A stretch of 64,000 nt of DNA, taken from the NCBI GenBank assembly GCA_024036415.1, contig JAMWET010004102.1, forward strand, positions 26,001 to 90,000, written 5' to 3'. Shown piece after piece: positions 44,056 to 62,179 of this stretch. The notes under the pieces were generated by a model that searched no databases, was not told where the DNA came from, and saw only the letters and a list, made by a program, of their open reading frames with translations. The stretch comes from Prochilodus magdalenae (taxonomy: Eukaryota > Chordata > Actinopteri > Characiformes > Prochilodontidae). Made by a program: the position numbers and the translations under genes. Each line of letters starts with the position of its first letter. Position 1 is the first letter of the stretch.

Positions 44056-47000
44056 ATGGGAGTGAGGGCGGCAGGACGGTTGGTGCTGCTAGTTTTCTCC
44101 TTCGGTCTTCTCCAGCATTTACTGAGTTTCGAGATACCGCGTCTGGTTAGCGGCCATGAGCAGGAGCAGCACGGCAGCAGCCTCTCTGGTGTGGCTGTGC
44201 TAATGCTAACGGCTCCGGGCCACGATATTAATAACACTGGGCTTCATTTTCCGAACCGCCACGCTGAAATGTACGGCTGCCGAGTTAAACAGCCTCCAGC
44301 TCCAGCTGTCTGTGTGCGCAGTTCAGCGCCAGCCGCTCTCACGTTGTGAGCCCGTGTTTGTCTGCTGTCTGGTTAATGCCGTTGTGTGCAGTGTGTGCTA
44401 TGGGGAACAGCCACCAGTGTTTTCCCTATTGGTAACATTAGCAGCAGCTCTGTTGTGGATCTCCACTAAGCTGCACTCTGCTGCTGTACCAAACCACATG
44501 CATGAATACTCTCCACATAAGGGTCCTGTGAAGAAGGAGGCAGGCTGAGATGTGTGACCCACAAATACATATTTGTTATTAATGACTCCTGACAGTGTTG
44601 TTCCTCTTGATTTATGTCCCCATGCAGATGGCTGTGGCTGAACATTTAAAGAGCGGCATCCTTCTGCAGGTACCTTCTGCGCGTCCTTGCGTGCACTACT
44701 AGATTGTCTGTATGGGTTAATTACTTTGGGTTCCTGTTGCATCTGTGAGAGTCAAACTACCGACCCGCTCTGCAGAGCCGAGGAGCAGGAAGGAATCATG
44801 AACTTGGCAAAACAAATAAATGAGAGAGTGCTGGTGTAATAATGCGCTGTGGTATCATGATAACAGATATACGATAGCAACACTGTGACCGTGCATATGG
44901 TGGAGCTGTGACAATGCATCATGGAGAATGGATGTTCTGTTAATTATGCCGTCTGATGCAGCTGCTATGGGTATACACCACTGATCAACTTCAGTCAGCA
45001 CCTCCCTCTGGCAAATAGCATGGCTATAACCATAACGTTCCTTCATTCAGATTTTATCTAGAACTTCAGAAGAACACCTAATTGTGAACCCTGCATCGTC
45101 AGCTGATTTGCATCCTGGCCTGAGTGTGTTGTTGCACCCATAATCTAGATCCATAATTATTTTAGTTAAAATGGTCACATGCCAGTCACTAACCTTTTGT
45201 TGTCAATCATCCTTTGTAGCCAGTGAGTGATTGAAGAGTCCTCCTGAGTTTATGCTCCCTAAATTCCATTTTACCAATGAAAAAGAAAGAGAGAACGTTT
45301 TGAGTTGATTCCTTCATACTCAGTCATCTTTACCCTTCTTCCTCAGACTTCCTGATCCTGAGGAGGCAGCAAGGGGGTGTTGGCTTGTGTTGCCACAGCA
45401 GCAGTCGTGGAGGAAGAGGAGAAGCGGCTGTTTCGGTGGCGCCACGCCCTGCTGCAGGGTATGGAGTACCACGGCACGGGGACCCTGCCGCTTCTGGGCA
45501 ACCACCGCTACTGCCCTGGGGCCAACAGCGCCAGCGGCTACCTCTGCCAGACCGGCCACTGCTGCGGAGAGACGGGATGCTGCACGTACTACTACGAGCT
45601 GTGGTGTGAGTACAGGAGGTTTAGGTTTCACCCACTCTGGATATGGTGCGGGAGGGTGGTACGAGGACGTGCTGATGACTGCTGGTGTCATACTGTAGAG
45701 GAAAGTGTTCAGCACTGTATTATATCAGGGCACTGGTTTCCAAACCTGGTTGAGGAGGACCCCTGCCATGAGTGTGCAAATTAACAAGCTGTTTCTGAGA
45801 TGAAGTGGGTGTGTAATAGCAAGGAAAACCCTACAACGTGGAAAGCAGAGGTATTTAAGGTATGTGGTTAGAAACCATGGCTCTGTAATAATACAGTGTT
45901 GAGTAGCTTAATCGACTGTGCGATAGCACTAGGGCCAAAGTTGGATGTTTGACATAAACCAGTTTTAAACTAATCAAGCCACAGAGTAGTGGTACAGGAA
46001 GATCAGCACGGGAAGTTCTGCCTGCCAGCCTCTTTCAGAACTAACACTGCATTTGCCTAATGCTTTGTGCTCCATGTATTTATTTCATTGTACTTTGTTT
46101 TTTTGTGTCACAGTGCCTTTGTAGTCCATTGTCTGCTGCTGTACACATGTGTGGGTGTGCATCTGTGCTCACAAGCTCAACCTGTGGTGTATATTATCTG
46201 TGCTTTGCAGGGTTTTGGCTGTTATGGAGTGTGCTGATCCTGTTCAGCTGCTGCTGCGCTTATCGGCACCGGCAGGCTAAGCAGAGAGTGCAGCAGCAGC
46301 AGAGGCAGAGAGAGATCAACCTGATGGCCTACCATGGCGCCTGCAGCTACCCATCCTCTATGCTGGACCTCAGTACGAACGTTTATCCATTACATTCCTT
46401 TTTTCTTTATCTGTCTTTCCTGCTTCCCCTTTTAGCCCCTGCTCAGGCTTAGTTCATTGATAGTCTTCACACCACATGGCTAGGCTCAGATGGCTAGACT
46501 TTTCCTCCCTTCCCATGTAGCATGTAAATACCGAGCTTAAAGTGCTGATGCCAGTTTAACGGAAAAGCGGAATCAGTTTAACGTTCTTTCTCCATTGGCA
46601 GGCTTCCTTGCTTCGCTAAAACTGCCCTCCTATGAAGAAGTAGCAGCCCAACCCAGCACTCCGCCCCCTCCCTACAGCTCGGTAGCTTACCCACGAGGCT
46701 CTGCCCACCCTGGCCCAAGTCACATGTTGTCATCCCAGAGTTCCGACAACTACACCAGCTGCTCCTGTGACTCCTGCTGTCCTTCATCCCCCTGTAGCTC
46801 CTCCCCATCCTCTGCCCAGCTCACAGATGAAACTGACACTAGCCACACCTCCACTCCTTCTCACAGCGAAGCGCTGCCCATCAACTCCATTTCTGCCTTC
46901 GCCCGCTCAGCTTCAGCCACAGAGACGCATGGTGAGGCTGTTTCTGCTGCGCCCCTCAACGAACCTGGCCCCAACTCTTCATTGAGCAGGGCAGAAGCAA

Positions 47001-47926
47001 TGGAGGTGGAACTGTCAGACTCCACCTCTCTCGACTGCAATGGCAACAGGACCGTTAAATCAGCTAACAGTCAAACAATCAACAACAACAACAAGATCGG
47101 TAATGCAGATGACACCACTAAATCCAATGACACTGCTGTTACAACTCACACCAGTAACACCAATGACATCAGTCACGCTAGTCAGGCCTGCACCATCACT
47201 GAAAGTAATGCAACCCGATCCAACCATGCCAATGATATAAGCAGCATGGGTCAAACCGCTGACAGCAGTTCTACCAGAGACACTATGACCAGTGTCACCA
47301 CTGACTTAGGCCTTTTTCAACCACCCAGCAATACAACCCCAAACCTCCCCTCTGCCTCTCGTCCTTCTGTTGCTGTGCCTCCATCCTCCCCACCATCCTG
47401 TTCACCTATCTCTCCGCCCTCTCCTTCTCTCCCTCCTCCTTTGTTCCCTCTCACGGACCCACTGGGGGCGCTCTCAGAGCAGCAGAGTTCGCAGACAAAG
47501 TGGGAGGCCCCGGTGCAGGAATGCCCTCCCACCCCGCCCGCTCAGTCTCCGCCCAGACCGGTGCTCTTTTCCCCAGACTTCCTGGAGCCGGAGCGGCGGG
47601 ATTCGGCCGTCTGCGACTTAGACGTGGACCAGACACACTTCCAGCAGCGCCGACTGACCGGAGACTCCGGCATCGAGGTGTGCCGCTGTCGCATCGATCA
47701 AGAGGAAGAAGAGGATGATGAGGAAGACGAAGAGAGGGATCCCCTAGAGGAAGAGGCAACCGCCGTCCCGAGTGAGAGTCTCCATGACAGCGCTGACTGC
47801 TCCGTAAGAGCCCAGCTGACTCCTTCCACAGGTGATGGGTTAGGGGAGTGGCCAGACATGTGCAGCTCCGCCCCCTCTGCACCAACAAAGGCGGAAGCAG
47901 TTGTCATAGCCATGGAAACCATTTGA
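44056..47926 (+). CDS. wbp1l: WW domain binding protein 1-like (WBP1L)
   Basis: Type I membrane adaptor that binds WW-domain proteins, including NEDD4-family ubiquitin ligases. Proposed exons: 1, 44,056 to about 44,143 (signal peptide MGVRAAGRLVLLVFSFGLLQ); 2, about 45,370-45,605; 3, 46,211-46,372; 4, 46,602-47,926. Exon 2 encodes the Cys-rich ectodomain (YLCQTGHCCGETGCC, YYYELW). Exon 3 has the TM helix (FWLLWSVLILFSCCCAY) and a basic, Gln-rich juxtamembrane part. Exon 4 has LPSYEEV, the PPPPY motif, a long Ser/Thr/Pro-rich region, RRLTGDSGIEVCRC near the C-terminus (conserved in WBP1L) and an acidic run. Junctions 2-3 and 3-4 agree in phase (GTGAGT and GTACGA donors). The exon 1-2 junction is unsure: an in-frame TGA at 45,359-45,361 means exon 2 starts later. 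A possible alternative small exon lies at 44,629-44,672. Confidence 0.88.
44629..44672 (+). other. Possible alternative 5' exon of wbp1l
   Basis: Bounded by an acceptor-like ccccatgcag and a donor-like CTGCAG|gtacct. It encodes MAVAEHLKSGILLQ from an ATG at its first base. Mammalian WBP1L has alternative N-termini, so this could be a second start exon, but joining it in phase 0 to the first AG of exon 2 runs into TGA. Weak. Confidence 0.25.
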
Positions 47927-48450
47927 CGGACAGATGGGCCTTTGGAATCCAGTGTACAAGGGCTGAGAGTGGCTTTGTAGTAAGCGAGTGCTGAGAAAGC
48001 CTTTTGGGTTGGGGTGTCAAAGCCAGTGAAGGTGGAGGCGGAATTTCCCTGGACCGATGGAGTGAGAGTTAGTACAAGGCGGCAGTCGAGAGTCCAACCA
48101 GTTGAAGTAACTTTGCTACTGCATTAGGACTGGCTTAGGATCATAGAGTGGTTTAGGTAGAACTGTAGCTTGACAGCATAGGAGGGTTCTCTCTGTGTCT
48201 GTGTCTCACTCTGTGTCTTTCTCTGTTGTTTTGAGAGACGGATAAAGATGTTCTCCAGCGTCTAACACAAAGCCCACTTTCCTGCTGGCAGACGGACTGA
48301 TGTCAGAGCCACGGACTCTGCTGGAACACACCCACACGCACACAGTAACCATTATGTTTGACCCTAATGTGGGACGGTGGTACAACCATGCCAGCTCATG
48401 CCTGGCCCCCTCTGTGAACACTTTCTGTATTCGGTAGCAACATTCATATT

Positions 48451-48494
<44 letters not shown>

Positions 48495-49610
48495 ATCTGT
48501 CTATCTGGTCTTTCTCTCTCTCTCACTCTGTCTCTCTTTCTGCCCCTTTATCTCCCTCTCCTTTTCCCTGCTTTTATTGTAGCCTCTAGCACAGGATCAG
48601 AGCCCTGCTCCCTATCCTGTTGAGTGGAGTGTCGTACGCTTTGATAGACTATGAAGCTGCTTGAAACTGCTCATGGTTTAACCAATGCCAACAGTAAAGA
48701 TGCAATAACACAAACTAGTCCTAACTGTCCCTGTGCCTCTTGGGTAATGTAGTTCACGCCAGGTTCAGGCAGCCATCTCGCGCTCGGTGTTAACTGGAGC
48801 TTACGGCCGAATGTAAATGGTCCTTCACAGGTTCACACAAACCAAACACGCAGTCGCGCATTCCCGAACACCACAGAAACACTCTAGAGCACTCAGATCG
48901 CGTTCTCTTGTTTTTTCCAATGTTTCAAAACACCAGCTTGGCCAAACAGATGCTGCACCTCAAAGCACGGAAGAAGAAGAAGAAGAAGAAGAAGATGATG
49001 ATAAAAAAAAAACCTCAGGACATTGTTTTTTTCCGTTCTTGATTTTTAATGACATTTTGTTACGTCTTTATGTGGAAACATTTAAACCGCATTGCTCATT
49101 GGCAACGTGAAAGCAGTCTAAAGACTTAACAGACTCTTTGAACTGCTGTCTACAAAGATGAATATAAATATGGGGAATACGTATACCAGTAAATATATAT
49201 GTAGGTACAGATGATATATATATAGATATATATGCTCTCTGTGAAATGATCTATATTTTCTAAGCATGCCATTTCATTTGGAGTGCATCGCAGTGCTAGA
49301 TACTGGTGTAATATATAACCGGAGGCTGAGGGATTCTGTGTGTTGACACTAGTGTTACTATGGCATCAGTACCGAGTTACAGTTAAGTTACTTTGGCGTT
49401 ACCATGGTGCTGCCGTGGCGTTACTATGACAACCTTCTCTAGTCTGAGCAATAGAGTATGTTTGTTGTTGATGTGAGACTGTGAAAGGTGTGCAGATGTT
49501 ATTCTCAATGACTTCAACACTAAAAGAGTCAAGTGAAACCTGTGCCGCCTCATTCTTACACTGCATGGACCGTTTGACCTGTGAGCACCAAATGCACTCG
49601 GCATCAACAA
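47927..49610 (+). other. wbp1l 3' UTR and downstream flank
   Basis: No coding sequence follows the stop. The stretch holds a (CTAT)n microsatellite at 48,452-48,493, a CT-rich patch at 48,510-48,560, and a GAA-rich tract at 48,969-48,995. Aataaa-type signals are not obvious before the repeat at 49,617; gaatataaatatgg at 49,150 is a weak candidate. The UTR end is not resolved. Confidence 0.5.
48452..48493. repeat. CTAT tetranucleotide microsatellite
   Basis: About ten tandem ctat units, in the presumed wbp1l 3' UTR. Confidence 0.95.
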
Positions 49611-49616
49611 AATAGC

Positions 49617-50410
49617 TGCACCCCGAAGGAATTAAGCGATGGGAAGGCCTGATATTGTAAGACATGCTAATGATTCAAGTTTCACGCTCAGCAGCGCATG
49701 AGACATCAGGCAGGACGAGCCTTATCTCGGTACCCGATTGACCCAACAGCCATGATTCCAAACATGAGTCATCCTGGTAGTGCCAGCACCGTTGGCAAAT
49801 GGTTGCACGACGCAGACTACATGCATGCGGACGGCTACAACGACTGCCCTTAACACCACATCGTTGTCGGCAGAGACTGCAATGGTGGTCGTAGCACACT
49901 GGCATGGAGTGACTCATTTACAGCATTTAGCTGACGCTCTTATCTAGAGCAACTTACATGGTTAATCATATTACAGGTGGGCCAGTGTAGTGTTAGGAGT
50001 CTTGCCCAAGGACTCTTATTGGTGTAGCACTGCATAGTCACCCAGACCAGGATTCGAACCCCAGTCTCCCACGTGTGGTGGTGGCTCCCTGACAGGTAGT
50101 GGTGTTATCTGCTGAGCTACACCAACCAACTCAGAATGGCATCGGGTCGTCTTCAGTGACGAGTCCTGCTTTTGTCTTAGTGGAGACAAGATGAGCGGTT
50201 TGTGGCCTGCAGGAACTGTGTGCAAATATGTCAGCTGCATGGGATGGATTATTACAGGACGCCTTTAGGAGACGTCTGGCATGTTGCGTTTTAGCACTAC
50301 TGAGAGACGCTACTTCTGTATGTGTAGCTCAGTAAATATTCCCCATATCAGTCTATTGTTCCTGGTGACTGCAATCCCACACCTCCTTCTGGGTGCAGCT
50401 GTTCTTTTAA
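49617..50410 (+). mobile_element. GTTGCACCC-type Tc1 derivative, copy 2, interrupted by a SINE
   Basis: The left end reads gctgcaccccgaaggaatta and the right end cacctccttctgggtgcagc (about 50,380-50,399), matching the inverted repeats of the complete copy at 60,964. The interior shares ttatctcggtacccgattga and gcatgggatggattattaca with the other copies. It is split at 49,917-50,132 by a tRNA-derived SINE, so the SINE is younger. Confidence 0.8.
49917..50132 (-). repeat. tRNA-derived SINE, copy 2
   Basis: On the minus strand: A-box-like GGTGTAGCTCAGCAG at the 5' end and an exact B box GGTTCGAATCC (50,060-50,050). The body ends in the complement of ttagctgacgctcttatcta. These are the internal RNA polymerase III promoter boxes of tRNA-derived SINEs. 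Inserted in the element at 49,617-50,410. Confidence 0.9.
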
Positions 50411-51780
50411 TGATGAGTTAATGTTTGTGTGTGCATAAGGACTTATTTACGTCACACGCATAATTGTCGAGTTCATTTCAGCTCGGTGCTTTTTTTTAGA
50501 TCTAATCTGCTGTGATGGTGCGCGTTTGTGTTTGTAAGTGAATCATATCTATCAATAATGTGACCTCTGGTCATAAGAAGTTGCGCAATTGATGGTGACT
50601 CAAATCTGATTAGATCAGATCTTATTTTTGTGTTGACACATTTCTAAATAAACTCAGTCACTCAGTCAAGCCAGCTCATGAGGAGCTTGGTAATTGGCTG
50701 AGGAAGAGTGTCGGGGCAGGAAATGAGTTTAGACCTGTATGTTGTTTTCCCAAAAGCCAGACATAAGTACATGGATGGTTTCACAATCTGGCACCAGGGC
50801 TTGTAATAACTGCTCTGGATTTTAAGGTGGAATGTGGAAATTCCAACAAGAAGCTGCTGAGTAAGAAACTAAATGGTGGTACCAGAGTGTAATTGCTGCA
50901 CCTTTTAAGGTGGAACAGGAAAATCAACAGAAGCTGGCGAATAGGACGCTGGCTATCTTCTCAGTTAAACACTGGTAGTGTTTTTGAGAAAGAGATTTAA
51001 GACCCTCAGGATATGCTACCTAAGAGTTTCACACAGTGAAATTAGGACAAGGGGATACTGTCCACTACCAGTGGGTGCATATAGTGCCACCAAATTTAAG
51101 CTGCAGCTTCCGTATAAAACATGAAACGTGAAAGACACTCTCTATAGCCATCGTGTGTGGTTTGCTCATTCTGGGCTGCTGTGCTGGCTCTACATGGCAG
51201 CCTTCGTTGGAAGACAACCCCGCACTAAGTAGATGTAGGGCTCATTCTAAGCCAACACGAACACAACAATGTGTAGTTACAGTTTAGTCTACATAGTGTT
51301 GTGTTCTATACTCCATTTCTGTTAATAGGTCTACCTAAATATTACACACCGCTCCTTTAATGCTGATTGGCAAGCCCAAGTTAGCCAAAAAATATATACG
51401 CCCAACAAGAATGCCTCCAAAAACGTTTTACATAGAATTGCCTGGAATTTTAACCGTCATGGCAGTTTGCATGAGCTGAATTCAGGCAGTGGTGATTAAT
51501 ATGGCCAACGTTAAAGGTGGCTAAGTCCCCTAGAGTGATACAGGAGCATGTGGTCCTTAAAGATACTGGCATGGAGGATTCGGAGAGGGCTAAAATCTCT
51601 ATAAACTCCTGTACTAATGACCTCATCCCCCCTCACCATGTGAAGCTAATCCTGCCCAAACACTGCCGGGATGGGAGTGTAGTCTTTATATAAAGTGATT
51701 TAATGTTAATGTTGATATGCATGTGTTTGATACGCATGGGCAAGTTATTAGCTGACCATGCTGATTTGGGCGGTGGTGTG
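50411..51780. other. Intergenic, no gene recognised
   Basis: Space between the convergent wbp1l and cyp17a genes. Repeated short words (tttaaggtggaa at 50,821 and 50,909; agaagctg at 50,851 and 50,930) suggest a small local duplication. Part of it must be the cyp17a 3' UTR on the minus strand; I see no clear polyadenylation signal. Confidence 0.5.
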
Positions 51781-51781
51781 C

Positions 51782-58346
<6,565 letters not shown>

Positions 58347-58531
58347 AGTGAGTGAGTGTGTGGCTGTATGGGTATGTATGTAAGATGTGGTTGTCAGATT
58401 AAAGTCACAGTTGATGTTACAGTGCAGATGTGTGTCTGTAGATGTAGGTAAGTGTATGTGTGTAGGTGCGTGTAATTGGTTATGCTGCCTATAAAGGTGT
58501 GTATAAACATGTGTGAGTAACTAAAGCTCCA

Positions 58532-58556
58532 GCTCGAAGTGTTTATAAAGAGTCAG
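58532..58556 (-). promoter_or_regulatory. Possible TATA box of cyp17a
   Basis: The minus strand reads CTCTTTATAAACACTTCG about 190 bp upstream of the start codon at 58,346. Position suits a TATA element with a short 5' UTR, but there is no transcript evidence and TATA-like words are common here. Confidence 0.3.
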
Positions 58557-58713
58557 GCCAGAGATGGAGGCGGGGGGACGTTATCAGGACCTTGGGCAGG
58601 GGTCAAAAGTCATGGAAATCGTTTGTCTGAGTGTCACCAAAGCAGGCAAGCATGGAAATGTGCTGCTGAGCTGATGAAAAACCTGCTGACATACAGTTCT
58701 GTGAGAGATCATT

Positions 58714-58980
58714 ATTTACATATCGTCGCTGTCCAAAGAAAAACATATATCTCCATTTTTGTTGATTTTTACTTTTATGCCTCATTTGATCACACGAGCT
58801 GCTGTTTACACTGGGTGTAAATTTTGTGAAGAGTGGACCAACAGAAATGGACCAAAGCTGATTGGAAAGATGTCTGGTTCCATTGACTTTCATTCAAATT
58901 AAATGAGGGTTTTGGCCTCTCCTGTAAAGTTGCGATTTTGGAGATACCTGTTTTTCTTTGGACAGCAACGATATGAGAAA
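58714..58980. mobile_element. MITE (CTGTCCAAAGAAAAACA TIR), copy 3
   Basis: The best-preserved copy: left end catatcgtcgctgtccaaag, right end ctttggacagcaacgatatg, nearly exact inverted repeats of about 30 bp. It lies about 370 bp upstream of the cyp17a start codon. Confidence 0.88.
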
Positions 58981-59139
58981 TATCTATTATTGAAATGGTT
59001 CCCAACAACTGAGCACCCACCAACACTGTCCCCGTCAGATAACAGCTTTTACTTTGGAGAGAGAGAGGGAACTCAAGCTCCATTGCTGCCTCAGATGGTA
59101 TTTCTGTGCATCCCTCCCACCTGCTAATGTGTGTGTGCC

Positions 59140-59450
59140 ACCTTGGTGATGTCTGATGTCTCACTGCAAGAAGGGCCCGGGTTTGCTTCCCGGCCAAGGC
59201 ATCCAGTGTCCTGTCCCTGTAGAGTTTGCATGTTCTTCTTTCCACAGTCCAAAGATATGCAGTCAGGTCAACTGAAGTTACTAAACTGGCCCCTGGGTGC
59301 ATGTGACCTAATATGCATGCCTGTGTCTGCCCTGTGATGGACTGGCCTGTCCAGGTGCTTCTACCCTGTGAGCACTGGGATAGGCTCCAGCACCCCCCGA
59401 AACTCAGAAGCATAAGTGGCTCAGCAGATGAATGAATGGCTCCTTTTATT
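59140..59450 (+). repeat. SINE-like repeat with tRNA-type segment
   Basis: Contains gggtttgcttcccggccaag (B-box-like surroundings), tttccacagtccaaagatat, ctgtgatggactggcctgtc and gggataggctccagcacccc, ending in a gaatgaatgg tail. These blocks are typical of widespread fish SINEs. Only one copy is in the window, so the call rests on recognition of the motif order. Confidence 0.65.
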
Positions 59451-59944
59451 CACCTTCTGTAACTGAATACAGATTTTCCATAACCTGATGCTAGTGTCCT
59501 ACGTTCTCCAGTATATGTGATATACTTGTATACTTGTATTGTGGCTCTGGAAGTCAAAGTTGCTCACGACAGCGTTAGAGTAGCACCTTGCACAGAGACA
59601 AAGTTGATTCAGAGAGTGTCTAGAAGTCAGCTGAAGACCGGTCACCACTGATTAAGTAGTCTTGTTACTGTCACTAACTTCAGAGGATCTTGGTCTTCAA
59701 ACACTAGTTACAGGCAAGATGACTGCTGACTACACACTGAAGGCTTGAGGCACCTGGGGACAACAACGGCCATAAGACTGAATGAAATATGAATGAATAT
59801 AATAACCTACACAACCCCCCACACACACAGACCACCACTCCTGCTTCTGATGTATTTCCCTGGTGATAAAACATCAACTTAGAGTTCACCTAAATGTGCC
59901 CAGCCTTTCAGCCTTTGGGTATAAAAGGTTAAAGGTCATGATTA

Positions 59945-60325
59945 GAACTCTAATTGTGTCAGTGTTCTTTATCACATATGCATTGCCTTACTGTAATCAC
60001 AGGTGGGACTTTATGGTTAACCAAAGTAGACGAAAGCAAGACGTAGCAGCTTACCATTTCGGGACGCCCAGCAAAGTCCCTGTCCCAGTGCAGCAGCACC
60101 TCTCTGGCCCATAACGGCAAGCCAGCTCTGCCCAGCACTGGCAACTGCCCAGCACTGGTAATCTAGGTAGACCAGGCAGTGTCTGACCGCTTCTGGAGGA
60201 CCAGCGCCATCTCAGCATACATTTCACCAAAACCAGTAGAGTACAGTTGATGTTACAGTTACAGATGTGTGTCTGTAGATGTAGGTCAGTGTATGTGTGT
60301 AGGTGCGTGTAAATGGTTATGCTTT
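59945..60325 (-). pseudogene. Partial duplicate of cyp17a exon 1
   Basis: Matches 57,905-58,480 in order: intron sequence (gtgttctttatcacatatgc), the exon 1 donor (cttaccatttcggg), then pieces of exon 1 encoding RDFAGRPEM, LPGLPRLPVLG and CMLRWRWSSRSG. Two internal deletions remove the middle (QLAGRYGALF..ARE region) and the N-terminal anchor with the start codon. It cannot be a working first exon. Confidence 0.88.
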
Positions 60326-60963
60326 GAGTTAACTTAGAGTTCACCTAAATGTGCTCAGCCATTCAGCCTTTGGGTCTAAAAGGTTAAAGGTCATGACTGT
60401 TGTTCATTTAAGTATTCGGCTATGATGTCTTTCTTTCTGAGGGAATAAATACCCAGTTGATTACTATAACAAACTCCCTTGAACGATTAGGCAGCATCCA
60501 TAAAGCAGTAGCAGCGATGATACTGATTTTCACGCATGCATAGTCCAAACTGAGATGGTTGCAGCCATGGGGAGAATACAGCTAAACTCTATGGGTCTGA
60601 AAGGATGTGTAGCTGTCAAACAGCCCTCACTGAGAAAGGCTAATAGACATGAACTGAGCCCAGACCTCGACATGACTGAAGTTGGTGTGGTTGTTCTAAA
60701 GGAAGGTAATCCAACTGTTAGCCAGTACCTTACTGTAGCTGCACAGTGATTTCACAGAGTGCTGGATGAATAGCTTCCTACAGGCTTTGGAGAGCTACTC
60801 CATGGCTAAAGTTGCTTCAGCCTTGAACAGTGTCCTTAAGATCCAAGGCTGAACAGCTGGACAAAGCATGAGAGAGCGTCTGTGTGTGTCCTTTGAGCTA
60901 GATATATTGCAGGAACAACTAAAAGGAAATATGAAGCATAAAATTACACTTATATTAAAAATA

Positions 60964-61642
60964 GTTGCACCCAGAAGGAATCAACCAACAGGAACCAAAC
61001 CGTAGGTTTGACATCATGAGTCATGCAAATGATTTAAGATTCATGCTCAGTTGTACATGTGATGTGAGCAAGGGTGGGTCTCATCCCTGTACCTGACTAA
61101 CCTAACAGCCACAACTGACGTAGCATTACATGCAAGCAGACTGTTATGACGACTTCCCTTAACCCTACGTCAACACTGCTGCAATGGTGTTGTGATAGAC
61201 TGTCATGGAGTGACAGCAAAATGGCAGTGGGACATCTTCAGTGGCGAGTCTCACTTGGTGGAGATGACTAACGAATTCCTGTGTGGAGGCACCGTGGTCA
61301 GCGCCAACGCTTTGTTGTCACGTGTCACATGTCCAGAAAGCCTGGTGTCACTCCACCTCCACCCCTAGCGCACCATCTGCAGGAACTGTGTGAGATTATT
61401 CAAGCTGCATGGGATGGATTATCACAGGGCACCATTAGAAACCCCTACAACTCAATACTGAGACGTCTGGCATGTTGGGTTAGCAAACATAGCGGCCTGA
61501 CACCATACCGAGAGACTTCTGTATGTGTAGCTCAGTAAATATTCCCCATATCAGTCTAAATGTATCATCAGTTATCATTCCTGGTAACCTTTATCTTCCT
61601 TCCCAACAGCACTGCAGCCCCACACTTCCTTCTGGGTGCAAC
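60964..61642 (+). mobile_element. GTTGCACCC-type Tc1 derivative, complete copy, 679 bp
   Basis: Terminal inverted repeats GTTGCACCCAGAAGGAA and TTCCTTCTGGGTGCAAC are exact over 17 bp, flanked by TA (60,962-60,963 and 61,643-61,644). The interior encodes transposase scraps (VWRHRGQRQRFVVTCHMSRK; LQELCEIIQAAWDGLSQGTI) with the catalytic middle missing. This copy defines the ends of those at 33,265, 49,617 and 53,545. Confidence 0.92.
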
Positions 61643-61644
61643 TA

Positions 61645-62177
61645 CAGGGGTTGGACAATGAAACTGAAACACCTGTCATTTTAGTGTGGGAGGTCTCATG
61701 GCTAAATTGGACCAGCCTGGTGGCCAATCTTCATTAACTGCACATTGCACCAGTAAGAGCAGAGTGTGAAGGTTCAGTTAGCAGGTAAGAGCACAGTTCT
61801 GCTCAAAATACTGCAATGCACACAGCATTATGGGTGACATACCAGAGTTCAAAAGAGGACAAACTGTTGGTGCACGTCTTGCTGGCGCATCTGTGACCAA
61901 GACAGCAAGTCTTTGTGATGTATCAAGAGCCACGGTATCCAGGGTAATGTCAGCATACCACCAAGAAGGACGAACCTCCACCAGCATCACGTAGTGACCT
62001 GGCCACTATCCTGCAAGAAGAATGGCTTAAACTCCCTCTGACCACTGTGCAGGACGCAGTATATGTCATTCCCAAGACCAACTGACGCTGTATTGGCCGC
62101 AAAAGGAGGCCCTACACCATACTAATAAATGATTGTGGTCTAAAACCAGGTGTTTCAGTTTCATTGTCCAACCCCTG
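61645..62177 (+). mobile_element. Nonautonomous Tc1-type element, 533 bp (copy 2)
   Basis: Inverted repeats CAGGGGTTGGACAATGAAAC and its complement, flanked by TA at 61,643-61,644 and 62,178-62,179. The plus strand encodes EFKRGQTVGARLAGASVTKT and CDVSRATVSRVMSAYHQEGR, the first HTH of a Tc1-like transposase. It abuts the element at 60,964-61,642, sharing the same TA. Confidence 0.92.
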
Positions 62178-62179
62178 TA

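Noticed and set aside
43821..44237. 138-residue frame on the minus strand opposite the wbp1l first exon
   Set aside because: CpG-rich DNA gives long frames by chance; the plus-strand signal peptide and the wbp1l exons explain the region better.
47451..47888. 145-residue minus-strand frame inside wbp1l exon 4
   Set aside because: Shadow of the Pro/Ser-rich wbp1l reading frame, which has conserved motifs and correct splice phases.
49980..50130. Possible genuine tRNA gene
   Set aside because: A and B boxes are present but no full cloverleaf fits, and the same tRNA-like head joined to a fixed body occurs three times; it is a SINE.
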